Source: Bacteroidota bacterium (GTDB taxonomy: Bacteria; Bacteroidota; Bacteroidia; Cytophagales; Cyclobacteriaceae). Taken from it: a DNA stretch of 56,876 nucleotides. The stretch spans positions 1 through 56,876 of the forward strand of contig JAQCLE010000015.1 in the NCBI GenBank assembly GCA_027592755.1, in the 5' to 3' direction. The position numbers were made by a program, and so were the translations under genes. Of this stretch, positions 19,257 to 27,897 are shown one piece after another; position 1 is the first letter of the stretch, and each line of letters begins with the position of its first letter. The notes below the pieces were generated by a model that had not been told where the DNA came from, did no database searches, and saw only the letters and a program-made list of their open reading frames with translations.

Positions 19257-19309
19257 TCTTTGTTTCGAATAACAGCGTCGAGAATTTCAGTAAGTTTCAT
19301 TTGCAGAAA

Positions 19310-20329
19310 CTATAATCCGTTGCCAATGGCCACTATTACAATTCCAATAATCATACAAAACAAACCCGTATATAAGTAAGCTTTTGCTTTGAATGAGGCA
19401 TTGACCCATTCTTTGGTTACAACGCCACTTACAATGGCCGTAGCAACACAGGACGTGTTAAATATGGCATATCCAACTGTGTTACCCAAACTCCCCAATT
19501 TAAATGCCGCAAATGCAAATAGTGCCGATGCAGCATAATGGAATACTGCCATTATTAATATCAGAATTAGGTTTTTACCAAAAGCAGGAGTCTTGAAATT
19601 AGCCCATGCTTTCTTTTGTGTCAGCTGCCAGCAGAAATAAGCAGTCATTACAATTCCGCCGCTAATGAATATGGGAAACATCACCACAACCGCTGTCACC
19701 CATTCAGCATTACCCGACTGCTGACTTGCTTCATGCAAGATTGGTCGTCCAACTGCGTTGGCATAACTAAATCCGGTGGCAAGTAAGCCGCCAATAATGG
19801 CAATTAGAATGCCTGTTCCCACTGATCGATTGCCCTCCGTTTCAATAGCTTTTGGTGAACCGATTTCATCCATTTCTCTCGTTAAGCCGGCTTTTCCATT
19901 GGCCAAAACACCAACCAATACAACTATTATTCCTGCCATAATGGTAATGAAAGCTTCCGTCTCTGGTAACCCATCAACTATAAAAGGCAAAAGTGATCCA
20001 ATGAGAATTACCGTTCCTATGAAAAGTGAGAATCCCAGTGACAGCCCAATATGGTTAATGGCCTTTCCCCACATCATCACACCGATCCCCCAGAGGAAAC
20101 TGGCACCAGCCATTTTAAATAAGACACTCGAAGGAACAGAGGCAAAGACATAGCCGAAACCGTTGATCAAGGTTAGCGAAGCAATTATGGGTACGACGAA
20201 CATGGTCATCATGAAAAACAAACCCCAGGTGTTTTCAAATTTGAATTCTTCAGTGAACTTTTCCGGAAGGGCATAAAGACCCAGCATTAATCCGGCTAAT
20301 ATTGCCCAAACTACTCCTTCAATCATCAT
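19310..20329 (-). CDS. rhaT: RhaT-like L-rhamnose/proton symporter family transporter
   Basis: Ten-helix inner-membrane transporter of 339 residues, similar in length to E. coli RhaT. Recognisable segments are GLMLGLYALPEKFTEEFKFE, the tract WGIGVMMWGKAINHIGLSLG, SNAEWVTAVVVMFPIFISGG and the C-terminal VIVAIGNGL. RhaT carries L-rhamnose and L-lyxose. In this operon, which looks devoted to 3,6-anhydro-L-galactose, the cargo may instead be that sugar or L-galactose. The TAG stop falls at the normal family C-terminus. A 19-codon frame (ATG at 19298) lies between this stop and the MFS start, with no clear meaning. Confidence 0.88.
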   Translation of the reverse strand: MMIEGVVWAILAGLMLGLYALPEKFTEEFKFENTWGLFFMMTMFVVPIIASLTLINGFGYVFASVPSSVLFKMAGASFLWGIGVMMWGKAINHIGLSLGFSLFIGTVILIGSLLPFIVDGLPETEAFITIMAGIIVVLVGVLANGKAGLTREMDEIGSPKAIETEGNRSVGTGILIAIIGGLLATGFSYANAVGRPILHEASQQSGNAEWVTAVVVMFPIFISGGIVMTAYFCWQLTQKKAWANFKTPAFGKNLILILIMAVFHYAASALFAFAAFKLGSLGNTVGYAIFNTSCVATAIVSGVVTKEWVNASFKAKAYLYTGLFCMIIGIVIVAIGNGL

Positions 20330-20358
20330 GGTTTTGTCTTTTTAGTGAGCCCTATAGT

Positions 20359-21456
20359 TTAGTCATTAATCTTATGGGGTTTCAGTTTATCCCAATCAAA
20401 CTCAACTCCAATACCTGGTGAATCCGGGGCAATTGCCCTGAAGTTTTCAACCACCAGAGGTCGTTTTGTATATTGATCAATTGGAAAGCTATGAACTTCA
20501 ATCCATCCAGTATTTGCCTGTGAAGAGACTAAACTCACATGAAGTTCATGCATCCCATGTGAACAAACTGGTAGTTTATATTTATTTGACAATTCCGCCA
20601 CTTTTAACCAGCCAGATATACCCCCACAATTGGAAGCATCCGGCTGAATAAAGGAAAGTTTCGATTGTTCAAAAGCATATTCAAACTCATGAATTGTATG
20701 CAGATTCTCTCCCATGGCCAATGACATTCCTGTTGCATTGGCTATCTCAGCATAGCCCAAATAATTATCAGGTATAATAGGCTCCTCGAACCAATAAATA
20801 TTATACTGTTCAAAATCCCTAATTGCCTTGATCGCCTGTTCCACGCTCATCGAATAGTTGGCATCAACCATAAAAGTGATATCATCACCAATAAGCTCTC
20901 GTACAGCCTTGATTCTATCAATGTCTTCAATTAGCCTTTCCCGACCAATCTTTATTTTAATCCCGTTAAAACCGCTATCCAGATACCTTTGAATATTCTT
21001 CAATAACTTATCAGTACTAAATTGTAGATCAATCCCACCGCAATAAGCTTTACAGGAGTTTTTTGTCCCTCCAGCCATTTTCCATAATGGTTGACCTTCC
21101 TTTTTGCACTTAATATCCCACAAAGCAATGTCAATCGTGGAAACAGCAAACGACGCTACACCTCCCCGGCCTACATAGTGGAGGTGCCATTCCATGAAGT
21201 CGTAAATCGCGGCTACGTCAGTTCCATCCTTACCAACCAACGAAGGAGCTAAATCATGTTCTACCATCGCTTTAATGGCATGCCCTCCCTTGCCCCCGGT
21301 GTAGGTGTATCCACTCCCTTCGGTTCCATCTTCAAGAGTGATCGTAGCCGTTACCAATTCGAAATGGGTGTGGTCACCATGTTTCGCATCGTTTAAAACC
21401 TCAGCCAATGGGACCTTGAAGAGTTGAACCTTAATATTTTCTATTTTGTTGATCAT
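20359..21456 (-). CDS. Enolase-superfamily enzyme, probable 3,6-anhydro-L-galactonate cycloisomerase
   Basis: Cytoplasmic mandelate racemase-type enzyme of 365 residues with no signal peptide. The catalytic pair Lys167-x-Lys169 is in GIKIKIGRE; metal ligands are Asp198 (VDAN), Glu224 (WFEEP) and Glu250 (MGENLH); His300 (SHGMHELH) is the second base. The N-terminal loop DAKHGDH and the [11 protein letters not shown] segment recall, from memory, the anhydrogalactonate cycloisomerase of agar-degrading vibrios, which opens the 3,6-anhydro ring to give 2-keto-3-deoxy-L-galactonate. Neighbouring GH117, aldehyde dehydrogenase, KduD and zinc dehydrogenase genes match the other steps of that pathway. 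If this is wrong, a related acid-sugar dehydratase is the alternative. Confidence 0.72.
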   Translation of the reverse strand: MINKIENIKVQLFKVPLAEVLNDAKHGDHTHFELVTATITLEDGTEGSGYTYTGGKGGHAIKAMVEHDLAPSLVGKDGTDVAAIYDFMEWHLHYVGRGGVASFAVSTIDIALWDIKCKKEGQPLWKMAGGTKNSCKAYCGGIDLQFSTDKLLKNIQRYLDSGFNGIKIKIGRERLIEDIDRIKAVRELIGDDITFMVDANYSMSVEQAIKAIRDFEQYNIYWFEEPIIPDNYLGYAEIANATGMSLAMGENLHTIHEFEYAFEQSKLSFIQPDASNCGGISGWLKVAELSNKYKLPVCSHGMHELHVSLVSSQANTGWIEVHSFPIDQYTKRPLVVENFRAIAPDSPGIGVEFDWDKLKPHKIND

Positions 21457-21507
21457 TGGCTCAATTGAAATGATACAAGCTGCTGAATGGCTTACCCAAT
21501 CCTATAA

Positions 21508-22959
21508 CTAATCCTTAAATTTTATGTAAAATGTTTTCTTTTCTAGGTACTGGTCAAAACCATATTTGCCATCTTCACCCCCTGAACCGCTCAGTTTATA
21601 TCCATTATGAAATCCCTGGTGCTGCTCTCCATGACCTCGGTTGACATAAATCTCACCAAACTCCAATTCATTAATTAGTCTCATTATTCTATTCATGTCA
21701 TTGGTAAAAACCATGGCCGCCAATCCATATTCACTGTCATTGGCAAACCCTATCACCTGATTAAAAGATTTGAACTTGATTACCGGCAATACTGGTCCGA
21801 AAATCTCCTCGTGGACGATCTTCATATCCTGTGTTACATCGCCTAAAATTGTGGGCTCAAACCAATGACCTTTTTCAAATTCAGGCCCACCAGGTCGACC
21901 TCCACCACAAAGTATTGTGGCACCTTCTTCCACGCTTTCAGCTACCAACTTTTCAAGATGTTCCACCCCGGCTCTATTGAATTTAGGTCCAACATCGGTT
22001 TCAGGATCCATAGGATCACCAACTTTTAGCAACTTCACTTTCTCCATAAATTTTTCCATGAAAACATCATAGATATCTTCATGCACATACATCCTTTCAT
22101 TGCAGGTACAAACCTGTCCGCAATTATCAAATCTGGTGTGCAACGCCCCCTGAACTGCAGTATCAATGTCAGCATCTTCGAAAATGATGCAAGGAGCTTT
22201 CCCTCCCAACTCCAATTGAACGTGAGTAAGGTTTTTGGCCGCAGATTTAAAAATGGCCTGTCCAGTTGGTGTGCTTCCCGTCATGGTAACCATCTTTGTA
22301 ATTGGGTGCTCGACTAAAGTCTGGCCTACTTCTACACCACCAGTCACCATATTCAAAACACCATTCGGAATTCCAGCTTTTTTGGCCAAATCGCATATCT
22401 CAAGGGTTGTTAATGGCGCTTCAGGGGTTGGTTTTAAAACGACCGTATTTCCTGCTACCAAAGCTGGTCCTATTTTACGTCCAGCAAGAGCCAGCGGAAA
22501 GTTCCACGCAGTAATAGCCACAACAACTCCTCTTGAGATTTTTTGAATCCAAATCTGCTCACCGGGATTGTCTGAAGGAACAATGTCTCCTTCTATTTGT
22601 CGTGCCCAATCACAAGCATATTCTATGAATGTTGCAGTCACTTCCACTTCACCCTGGGCTAAGGAAAATATCTTCCCTTGTTCTCTGACCAAAAGTTGAG
22701 CCAGGCGATCCTTGTTGGCCCTGATTTCGGTCGCAAAAGCTCGCATCAGCTCGGCTCTGGCTCTGGCAGGCATTTTTTTCCATGATTTATGCGCTTTCTC
22801 AGCAGCATTCAGGGCCCTTTCTGCATCGGAAGCATCCCCAATCGGAACAGTTCCTACCACTTCTTCATTCGAGGGATTGTAAATATTCTCACTCTTTCCG
22901 GTCTTCGAATTGACCCACTCTCCGTTTATGAAGAGTTTATAGTCTTTGATTTCTGACAT
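21508..22959 (-). CDS. Aldehyde dehydrogenase, AldA-like; candidate 3,6-anhydro-L-galactose dehydrogenase
   Basis: NAD(P)-dependent aldehyde oxidation in the cytoplasm. The 483 residues align well with E. coli lactaldehyde/glycolaldehyde dehydrogenase AldA, including YIEYACDWARQIEGDIVPSD and the C-terminal QGFHNGYKLSGSGGEDGKYG. Catalytic residues are Asn153 (WNFP), Lys176, Glu250 (LELGGK) and Cys284 (GQVCTCNE). In the anhydrogalactose pathway an enzyme of this superfamily makes 3,6-anhydro-L-galactonate, which would feed the next gene product. It could also oxidise lactaldehyde or glycolaldehyde from fucose, rhamnose or pentonate breakdown. Only 26 bases separate it from the KduD-like gene. 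Confidence 0.87.
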   Translation of the reverse strand: MSEIKDYKLFINGEWVNSKTGKSENIYNPSNEEVVGTVPIGDASDAERALNAAEKAHKSWKKMPARARAELMRAFATEIRANKDRLAQLLVREQGKIFSLAQGEVEVTATFIEYACDWARQIEGDIVPSDNPGEQIWIQKISRGVVVAITAWNFPLALAGRKIGPALVAGNTVVLKPTPEAPLTTLEICDLAKKAGIPNGVLNMVTGGVEVGQTLVEHPITKMVTMTGSTPTGQAIFKSAAKNLTHVQLELGGKAPCIIFEDADIDTAVQGALHTRFDNCGQVCTCNERMYVHEDIYDVFMEKFMEKVKLLKVGDPMDPETDVGPKFNRAGVEHLEKLVAESVEEGATILCGGGRPGGPEFEKGHWFEPTILGDVTQDMKIVHEEIFGPVLPVIKFKSFNQVIGFANDSEYGLAAMVFTNDMNRIMRLINELEFGEIYVNRGHGEQHQGFHNGYKLSGSGGEDGKYGFDQYLEKKTFYIKFKD

Positions 22960-22985
22960 AATTATCTTCTAAAGTGATTTCCTGC

Positions 22986-23756
22986 TTACCTGCCCATCCA
23001 GCCTCCGTCTACAAGCAAGATACTTCCTTGCATATATGAAGCTGCTTCAGAGCATAAGAATACTGCCGGCCCGGCAAAATCTTCTGCTTTTCCCCAACGT
23101 CCGGCTGGAATTCGGGAAAGAATAGCTTCAGATCGAACCGGGTCGTTACGCAAAGCTTCGGTATTATCTGTACTGATATATCCGGGTGCTATTGCATTTA
23201 CATTGACGCCTTTACTTGCCCATTCATTGGCGAATGCCATGGTCATTTGGCCGATGGCGCCTTTGCTGGCAGCATAACCGGGTACTGTAATTCCACCCTG
23301 GAAAGTAAGCAATGACGCAGTAAAAACAATCTTTCCGCCACCTCTGGCTACCATTTCCTTACCAATTTCACGGGTGAGTATGAACTGTGCATTCTGGTTT
23401 ACTTCGATCACCTGATCCCACATATCATCAGGGTGTTCAGCAACAGGAGTTCTTAAGATCATCCCTGCATTGTTTATCAGGATATCAATTATAGGAAAAT
23501 CGGTTTTCACTTCATTAATGAAGGCATAAAGCGCTTTTCTATCTGCGAAGTCACAAGTGTAACCTTTGAATTCTCTCCCCAATGCAGTTACTTCCTTTTC
23601 AACCTCACTTCCATTCTTTTCCAAAGTAGCACTAACACCTATGATATCTGCTCCTGCTTCTGCCAGCCCAATTGCCATTGCCTTGCCTATTCCTCTTTTA
23701 GCACCAGTTACCAAAGCAATCTTTCCTTCTAATTTGAATTTATCTATTACACTCAT
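22986..23756 (-). CDS. kduD: KduD-like short-chain dehydrogenase (2-keto-3-deoxy acid 5-dehydrogenase/reductase)
   Basis: Classical SDR of 256 residues when started at the ATG at 23756; the frame is open to 23798, but that start would run into the preceding gene. The cofactor loop TGAKRGIG (17-24), NNAG (95-98), Ser148, Tyr161 and Lys165 (YAASK) are intact. The line FKLEGKIALVTGAKRGIGKA and the ending GSILLVDGGWMGR are typical of KduD, which interconverts 2,5-diketo-3-deoxygluconate and 2-keto-3-deoxygluconate. In anhydrogalactose catabolism the same reaction follows oxidation of 2-keto-3-deoxy-L-galactonate. Confidence 0.85.
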   Translation of the reverse strand: MSVIDKFKLEGKIALVTGAKRGIGKAMAIGLAEAGADIIGVSATLEKNGSEVEKEVTALGREFKGYTCDFADRKALYAFINEVKTDFPIIDILINNAGMILRTPVAEHPDDMWDQVIEVNQNAQFILTREIGKEMVARGGGKIVFTASLLTFQGGITVPGYAASKGAIGQMTMAFANEWASKGVNVNAIAPGYISTDNTEALRNDPVRSEAILSRIPAGRWGKAEDFAGPAVFLCSEAASYMQGSILLVDGGWMGR

Positions 23757-23785
23757 TGGTATTATAGTTTGCAGTTTCGGTTTAT

Positions 23786-24805
23786 TTATTCTTGACAATT
23801 AATAAGGTATTTCATCCCGGCTGGATTGTTGTCGATCTCTTCGAATACTTCCTGAATATGATCCAGATCCCTAATCTGAGTTGTGAGCGTATCAAATGGA
23901 ATTCTTCCCGAGGCCGCTATTCGAATCGCTTCTTCATAATCATCTTCCTGATAAAGCCTTGCTCCTAAAAGTTCGATTTCTGACCAGAAAAACTTGAAAA
24001 GATCTACTTCTCTCGGTCCTCCACCGTGAATAGCAACCATGACGATGCGCCCTCTGACGTTGACTACCGTAGTCATTGCACTTACACCGGCAGTCGATCC
24101 TGAAACCTCAAAGACACAATCCATCATTGACTCATTTGTAAATTGAGAAACTCTCTCAACCAAATTCTCTTTTATGGGGTTTACAACAGCAAATCCAAAG
24201 CCTGAGAGCATTTCGAGACGCGATTCATTCACCTCGGAAATCATCACATTCGCCTTTTTCTCTTTCAAAACAAATGCAATGAGAGTTCCGATTGGGCCGC
24301 CACCAATAACCAGACAGTTTTCTCTCGCTTTTACCCTGCCAATTTTTACATCATGGCATGCCACAGAAAGGGGTTCAATGAATGCTCCATTTTGAAGTGA
24401 AAGGCCTTCCGGTAACACGTGTAATGTATATGCGGGAACAGTCCAGCTATTTTGAAACGCCCCCTGAGAATCAATTCCAATGAACTTTAGGTTTTTACCA
24501 ACATGGGCAAAACCCTTATCAAATGGATGTTGTTCACCGAATTTCAAAGGTCGTACAGCTACCCTATCTCCAACTTTGACATTCTCCACTCCTTCTCCCA
24601 CATCTCCAACCACAGCCGATGCTTCATGACCGACTATTTGGGGAGGACCTATTCTTTGATCCATAACGCCATGATAGATGTGAACATCTGTACCGCACAC
24701 ACCGCAGTAGGCTACATCCAATCTTACCTCTCCTTTTGCAGGTTGAATTTTCTGTCCTTCTCCAATCGTAAATCTTCCTTTTTCTTTATAAAATGCTGCT
24801 TTCAT
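23786..24805 (-). CDS. Zinc-type alcohol dehydrogenase lacking the structural zinc cysteines
   Basis: Medium-chain dehydrogenase of 339 residues, cytoplasmic. The catalytic zinc ligands are Cys37 (CGVCGTD) and His60-Glu61 (GHE), with Glu144 region IEPLSVACH. The nucleotide-binding loop is VIGGGPIGTL. The four-cysteine lobe normally found at about residues 88-103 is replaced by GEQHPFDKGFAHVGKNLKF, so the structural zinc is absent. Relatives oxidise the C5 hydroxyl of aldonates (L-gulonate, L-galactonate and similar). Here it is a good candidate for the 2-keto-3-deoxy-L-galactonate 5-dehydrogenase step, working in series with the KduD-like SDR. Assignment to that step is inference. Confidence 0.8.
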   Translation of the reverse strand: MKAAFYKEKGRFTIGEGQKIQPAKGEVRLDVAYCGVCGTDVHIYHGVMDQRIGPPQIVGHEASAVVGDVGEGVENVKVGDRVAVRPLKFGEQHPFDKGFAHVGKNLKFIGIDSQGAFQNSWTVPAYTLHVLPEGLSLQNGAFIEPLSVACHDVKIGRVKARENCLVIGGGPIGTLIAFVLKEKKANVMISEVNESRLEMLSGFGFAVVNPIKENLVERVSQFTNESMMDCVFEVSGSTAGVSAMTTVVNVRGRIVMVAIHGGGPREVDLFKFFWSEIELLGARLYQEDDYEEAIRIAASGRIPFDTLTTQIRDLDHIQEVFEEIDNNPAGMKYLINCQE

Positions 24806-24839
24806 TTCCTTCTATTTATAATTTTTCCTTTTCGATCCA

Positions 24840-26027
24840 TTATGGATTCATTGCAGGACCTCTTCCTTCAAACCTCCTGATATACTGCTCATCATAAGAG
24901 ACATACTTATGAGTGAGTCCCCATTTCAATGCCTCCAATGGTCCCTTTTCATTATCTACAGACTGATCCAAACCAGCCGCAGGAGGTCCATATTTGATAA
25001 AAGATTTAATTTCAAAATTGATACCGTCCGATGACCATTGAATGGTATTTCTTTCAGGACCATCAGTGATAATCAAAGCCGCTATTCCTCCATCGTATGG
25101 CCAAACACAAAGCTCATGGCCACTATTGGTAATGGGGTTGTATTCAGATTTGATATAAGGCCCTTCCAATTTATCAGCAATTGCCACACCCCATTTAATC
25201 TCTCTTCCCCCCAAAGTATTGCGCTCACCCATGCGCTCCCCTTTGTAATAGAGGTAGTACTTATTGCGATAATACAGCAACGTAGGATCATGGACTTTAT
25301 GACTATCAAATGATCCCTGTTTATTTACAATACGACGATTATCTTCTTCTCCCCTCCATTCGCCATCATCGGAGGGAGATAAAATGGGAGCATCAAGTTT
25401 AACAAATGGTCCATTGGGAGAATCTGCGATGGCCATCCCCACCTGGTTTTTTACCCGATTAACGTAGGGAGCTTTCACCGTTTGATAAACCAAAACATAC
25501 TTTCCTTCCCGAGTAAATATCTGAGGTGTAAAAACGGACCTGTCATCATAAGCACCGGCAGGACCTCTGCCTACTGCAATACCCTCCTCCTTCCATGTCC
25601 ATCCTTCTTGTGATGTTGCATACCAAACTTCTGTTTTATCCCAAGGGAAAACTTTCTTTTCAGGATCACCGGTCCCAAATCCATAGGTTTTACCTGAAGC
25701 TTTTGAATAATAGACATAGTAAATACCATTCACTGATATAACATCACTGGGATCTCTCCGGACTACACCGGGTTCATAGGCAAAATCCCCTTTGAGGTCG
25801 GATTCTTCAAAGCTTATAAACCATTCGGGGCCCTGGTAGTAATTCCTTTCCAATGCACGCTTTGAAGCCAGACTTAACTTGTCTTTGTTCATGATTGCGT
25901 TGAGTTCATATATTGAATCAGGATAAGTCTGGAGCGATTCTTCTCCGGTTTTTTGAGGAGTAGTCTGCTGATCACAGGAGACCATGCCCACTGTAACTAA
26001 GAAAATAATGCCATGAAATCTTTTCAT
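24840..26027 (-). CDS. GH117 family alpha-1,3-(3,6-anhydro)-L-galactosidase, lipoprotein
   Basis: Five-bladed propeller exo-hydrolase of 395 residues that removes 3,6-anhydro-L-galactose from the non-reducing end of neoagaro-oligosaccharides. A lipoprotein signal ends GMVSC18. The conserved GH117 sites are visible: Asp92 in [10 protein letters not shown], Asp247 in HKVHDPTLL, and His304-Glu305 in [10 protein letters not shown]; these match, with a small offset, the Asp90, Asp245, His302 and Glu303 I recall for a crystallised family member. The ring of [15 protein letters not shown] and [13 protein letters not shown] is also characteristic. It marks the whole operon as agar- or porphyran-related. 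It lies between the TRAP subunits and the metabolic genes. Confidence 0.85.
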   Translation of the reverse strand: MKRFHGIIFLVTVGMVSCDQQTTPQKTGEESLQTYPDSIYELNAIMNKDKLSLASKRALERNYYQGPEWFISFEESDLKGDFAYEPGVVRRDPSDVISVNGIYYVYYSKASGKTYGFGTGDPEKKVFPWDKTEVWYATSQEGWTWKEEGIAVGRGPAGAYDDRSVFTPQIFTREGKYVLVYQTVKAPYVNRVKNQVGMAIADSPNGPFVKLDAPILSPSDDGEWRGEEDNRRIVNKQGSFDSHKVHDPTLLYYRNKYYLYYKGERMGERNTLGGREIKWGVAIADKLEGPYIKSEYNPITNSGHELCVWPYDGGIAALIITDGPERNTIQWSSDGINFEIKSFIKYGPPAAGLDQSVDNEKGPLEALKWGLTHKYVSYDEQYIRRFEGRGPAMNP

Positions 26028-26087
26028 TTGAAGTGGTTTATTGGTTTATATGAACATTCAGGTGTTTATCAATATGTTGCTTAGACA

Positions 26088-27362
26088 TTAATCCATAAAC
26101 AAACGAGGCAAAAACAACGAAATTTCGGGAAAAAGTGTAACAAGAAACAAAATTCCCAAACTAACCAGTAAAAAGGGCCAACTCGCCTTACTCACTTCTC
26201 CGATTGAAACTTTCCCTATACTGGAGGCAACAAAGAGACATACTCCAACTGGAGGAGTTGTTAGTCCAATGATCAGATTCAATACAGCGATCACTGCAAA
26301 ATGTACGGGATCAATTTCAACAGCAATCGCAATTTTCATAAGTATTGGAAACAGTATCAGCATCGCCGCAATCGTCTCCATAAATGTTCCGACAATGATC
26401 AACAGCAAATTAATCAACAGCAATACAACATATCTGTTTCTGGAAAAATCCAATATCTCGGCGGAAATCAGCTGGGGTAACTGTTCAGTAATTAAAATAT
26501 ATCCAAAAAGATTAGCAAAGCCAACGAGTACCATCAGCGATGCCGAGGTCTTCATAGACTCTAAAACAGCAATTTGGATGTTCTTAGAATTAAGCTTCTT
26601 GTAAACAAAAATACCAATAATAAGGGCATAAAGAACGGCAATAATTGAAGCTTCGGTCGGAGTAAAAATACCTCCAATTATGCCAAAAAGTATAATAAAG
26701 GTCATCAATAACGACCAAAAAGTGTCAATAAATCCCTGCCCAACCTGCTTGAGACTACTACGTGAATGCTTGGGATATTTTCTTTTTGATGAAATGAAAT
26801 AAGTAAGGGTCATTAACCCTGCTCCAAGTAAAAAACCAGGAATTGCTCCAGCAAGAAACAACCGTCCTACAGAGAGACCTGTAAGCGTTGCAGCAATAAT
26901 CATTGGAACACTTGGAGGTATTATCGGTCCCACAGTCGATGAGGATGCGGTAACAGCACAAGAAAATCCCGCTCCATAACCTTCTTTTTTCATAGCAGGG
27001 ATCATGATGGATCCAATACTTGCCGTATCAGAAACTGCTGTTCCGGATATTCCAGCAAACAACATACTGGCACCAACATTGGCCAGAGCCAATCCACCTC
27101 TGATATGTCCAAACAAATGGTTGCAGAATGCTATAATTTTTTCTGTTAACCCTCCGGCATTCATCAAATTGCCGGCAAGTATGAAACCTGGAATACTCAG
27201 TAAGACAAAAACATCTATTCCCGAGTACATCTTCATCGGCAAGATTAGCAGCGGTATTCCCTTAACCAGAAGGTATACCAGGCATGCTAAACCAAGGGAG
27301 AATGCTATGGGGAAGCGAAGGAAAAGACTAATTACGAAAACTAAGATCAGAATGGCAGTCAT
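26088..27362 (-). CDS. dctM: TRAP transporter large membrane subunit DctM
   Basis: Inner-membrane transport subunit, 424 residues with about twelve helices, which moves the substrate with sodium. Characteristic blocks are GIDVFVLLSIPGFILAGNLM, GHIRGGLALANVGASMLFAG, SGTAVSDTASIGSIMIPAM and SSTVGPIIPPSVPMII, and near the end GLTTPPVGVCLFVASSI. Its ATG overlaps the TGA of dctQ, so the two are translationally coupled. The binding protein is encoded about 8 kb downstream in the same run of genes. Confidence 0.92.
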   Translation of the reverse strand: MTAILILVFVISLFLRFPIAFSLGLACLVYLLVKGIPLLILPMKMYSGIDVFVLLSIPGFILAGNLMNAGGLTEKIIAFCNHLFGHIRGGLALANVGASMLFAGISGTAVSDTASIGSIMIPAMKKEGYGAGFSCAVTASSSTVGPIIPPSVPMIIAATLTGLSVGRLFLAGAIPGFLLGAGLMTLTYFISSKRKYPKHSRSSLKQVGQGFIDTFWSLLMTFIILFGIIGGIFTPTEASIIAVLYALIIGIFVYKKLNSKNIQIAVLESMKTSASLMVLVGFANLFGYILITEQLPQLISAEILDFSRNRYVVLLLINLLLIIVGTFMETIAAMLILFPILMKIAIAVEIDPVHFAVIAVLNLIIGLTTPPVGVCLFVASSIGKVSIGEVSKASWPFLLVSLGILFLVTLFPEISLFLPRLFMD

Positions 27363-27847
27363 CAGTATTTCTTCAGCTTTTTCATTACGTCAAAAAATGC
27401 GAATGAAACAATTGATAAAGCCATTACCAGCACACTGGCAAAAGCAATTGACATCGTTAATTGGAGACTTGGAGATTTCTCCGGAATCCCAAGCACAACA
27501 AACTCAATGGAATAAATTGCCATAATCAAGAACATTACAAAAACTGTAATTGATATGCTCAAATCCAAAATCCTTTTGTGATTTTCTTTCAATTTATTAT
27601 ACACTAAATCCAGGTGGACGTAATAGTTTCCGATCATGGCCAGCCCGGCAGCAAAACCCATGGCATATATGAAGAAGAAACGAGCAGCCTCCTCAGTCCA
27701 TGAAGGAGCGCTTTCCATAAGGAATCTGGCATAAATCTGAATAAGAGTTGATCCAATGAACCCACCAGTACTTACCAATGTGCCTATTTTCAATATTTTT
27801 GATATTATCCTCTTTGCGCTTTTCATTTCATCATTTGCAAGTGTCAA
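27362..27847 (-). CDS. dctQ: TRAP transporter small membrane subunit DctQ
   Basis: Four-helix inner-membrane subunit of 161 residues that pairs with DctM. The family signature ESAPSWTEEAARFFFIYAMG lies between helices 1 and 2, followed by GNYYVHLDLVYNKL. It follows the sulfatase-lactonase fusion gene by 50 bases and overlaps dctM by four bases. Confidence 0.88.
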   Translation of the reverse strand: MTLANDEMKSAKRIISKILKIGTLVSTGGFIGSTLIQIYARFLMESAPSWTEEAARFFFIYAMGFAAGLAMIGNYYVHLDLVYNKLKENHKRILDLSISITVFVMFLIMAIYSIEFVVLGIPEKSPSLQLTMSIAFASVLVMALSIVSFAFFDVMKKLKKY

Positions 27848-27897
27848 TACTTGACTTTATAATTGAACAACAGCTCGTTATTCCTATAGCTTTCACT

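Noticed and set aside
19240-19298. 19-codon frame starting at 19298 between rhaT and MFS genes
   Set aside because: Overlaps the MFS start, is very short and has no recognisable content.
24840-26027. GH43 assignment for the five-bladed propeller protein
   Set aside because: The RRDPSD, HKVHDP and SGHE motifs and their spacing fit GH117 better.
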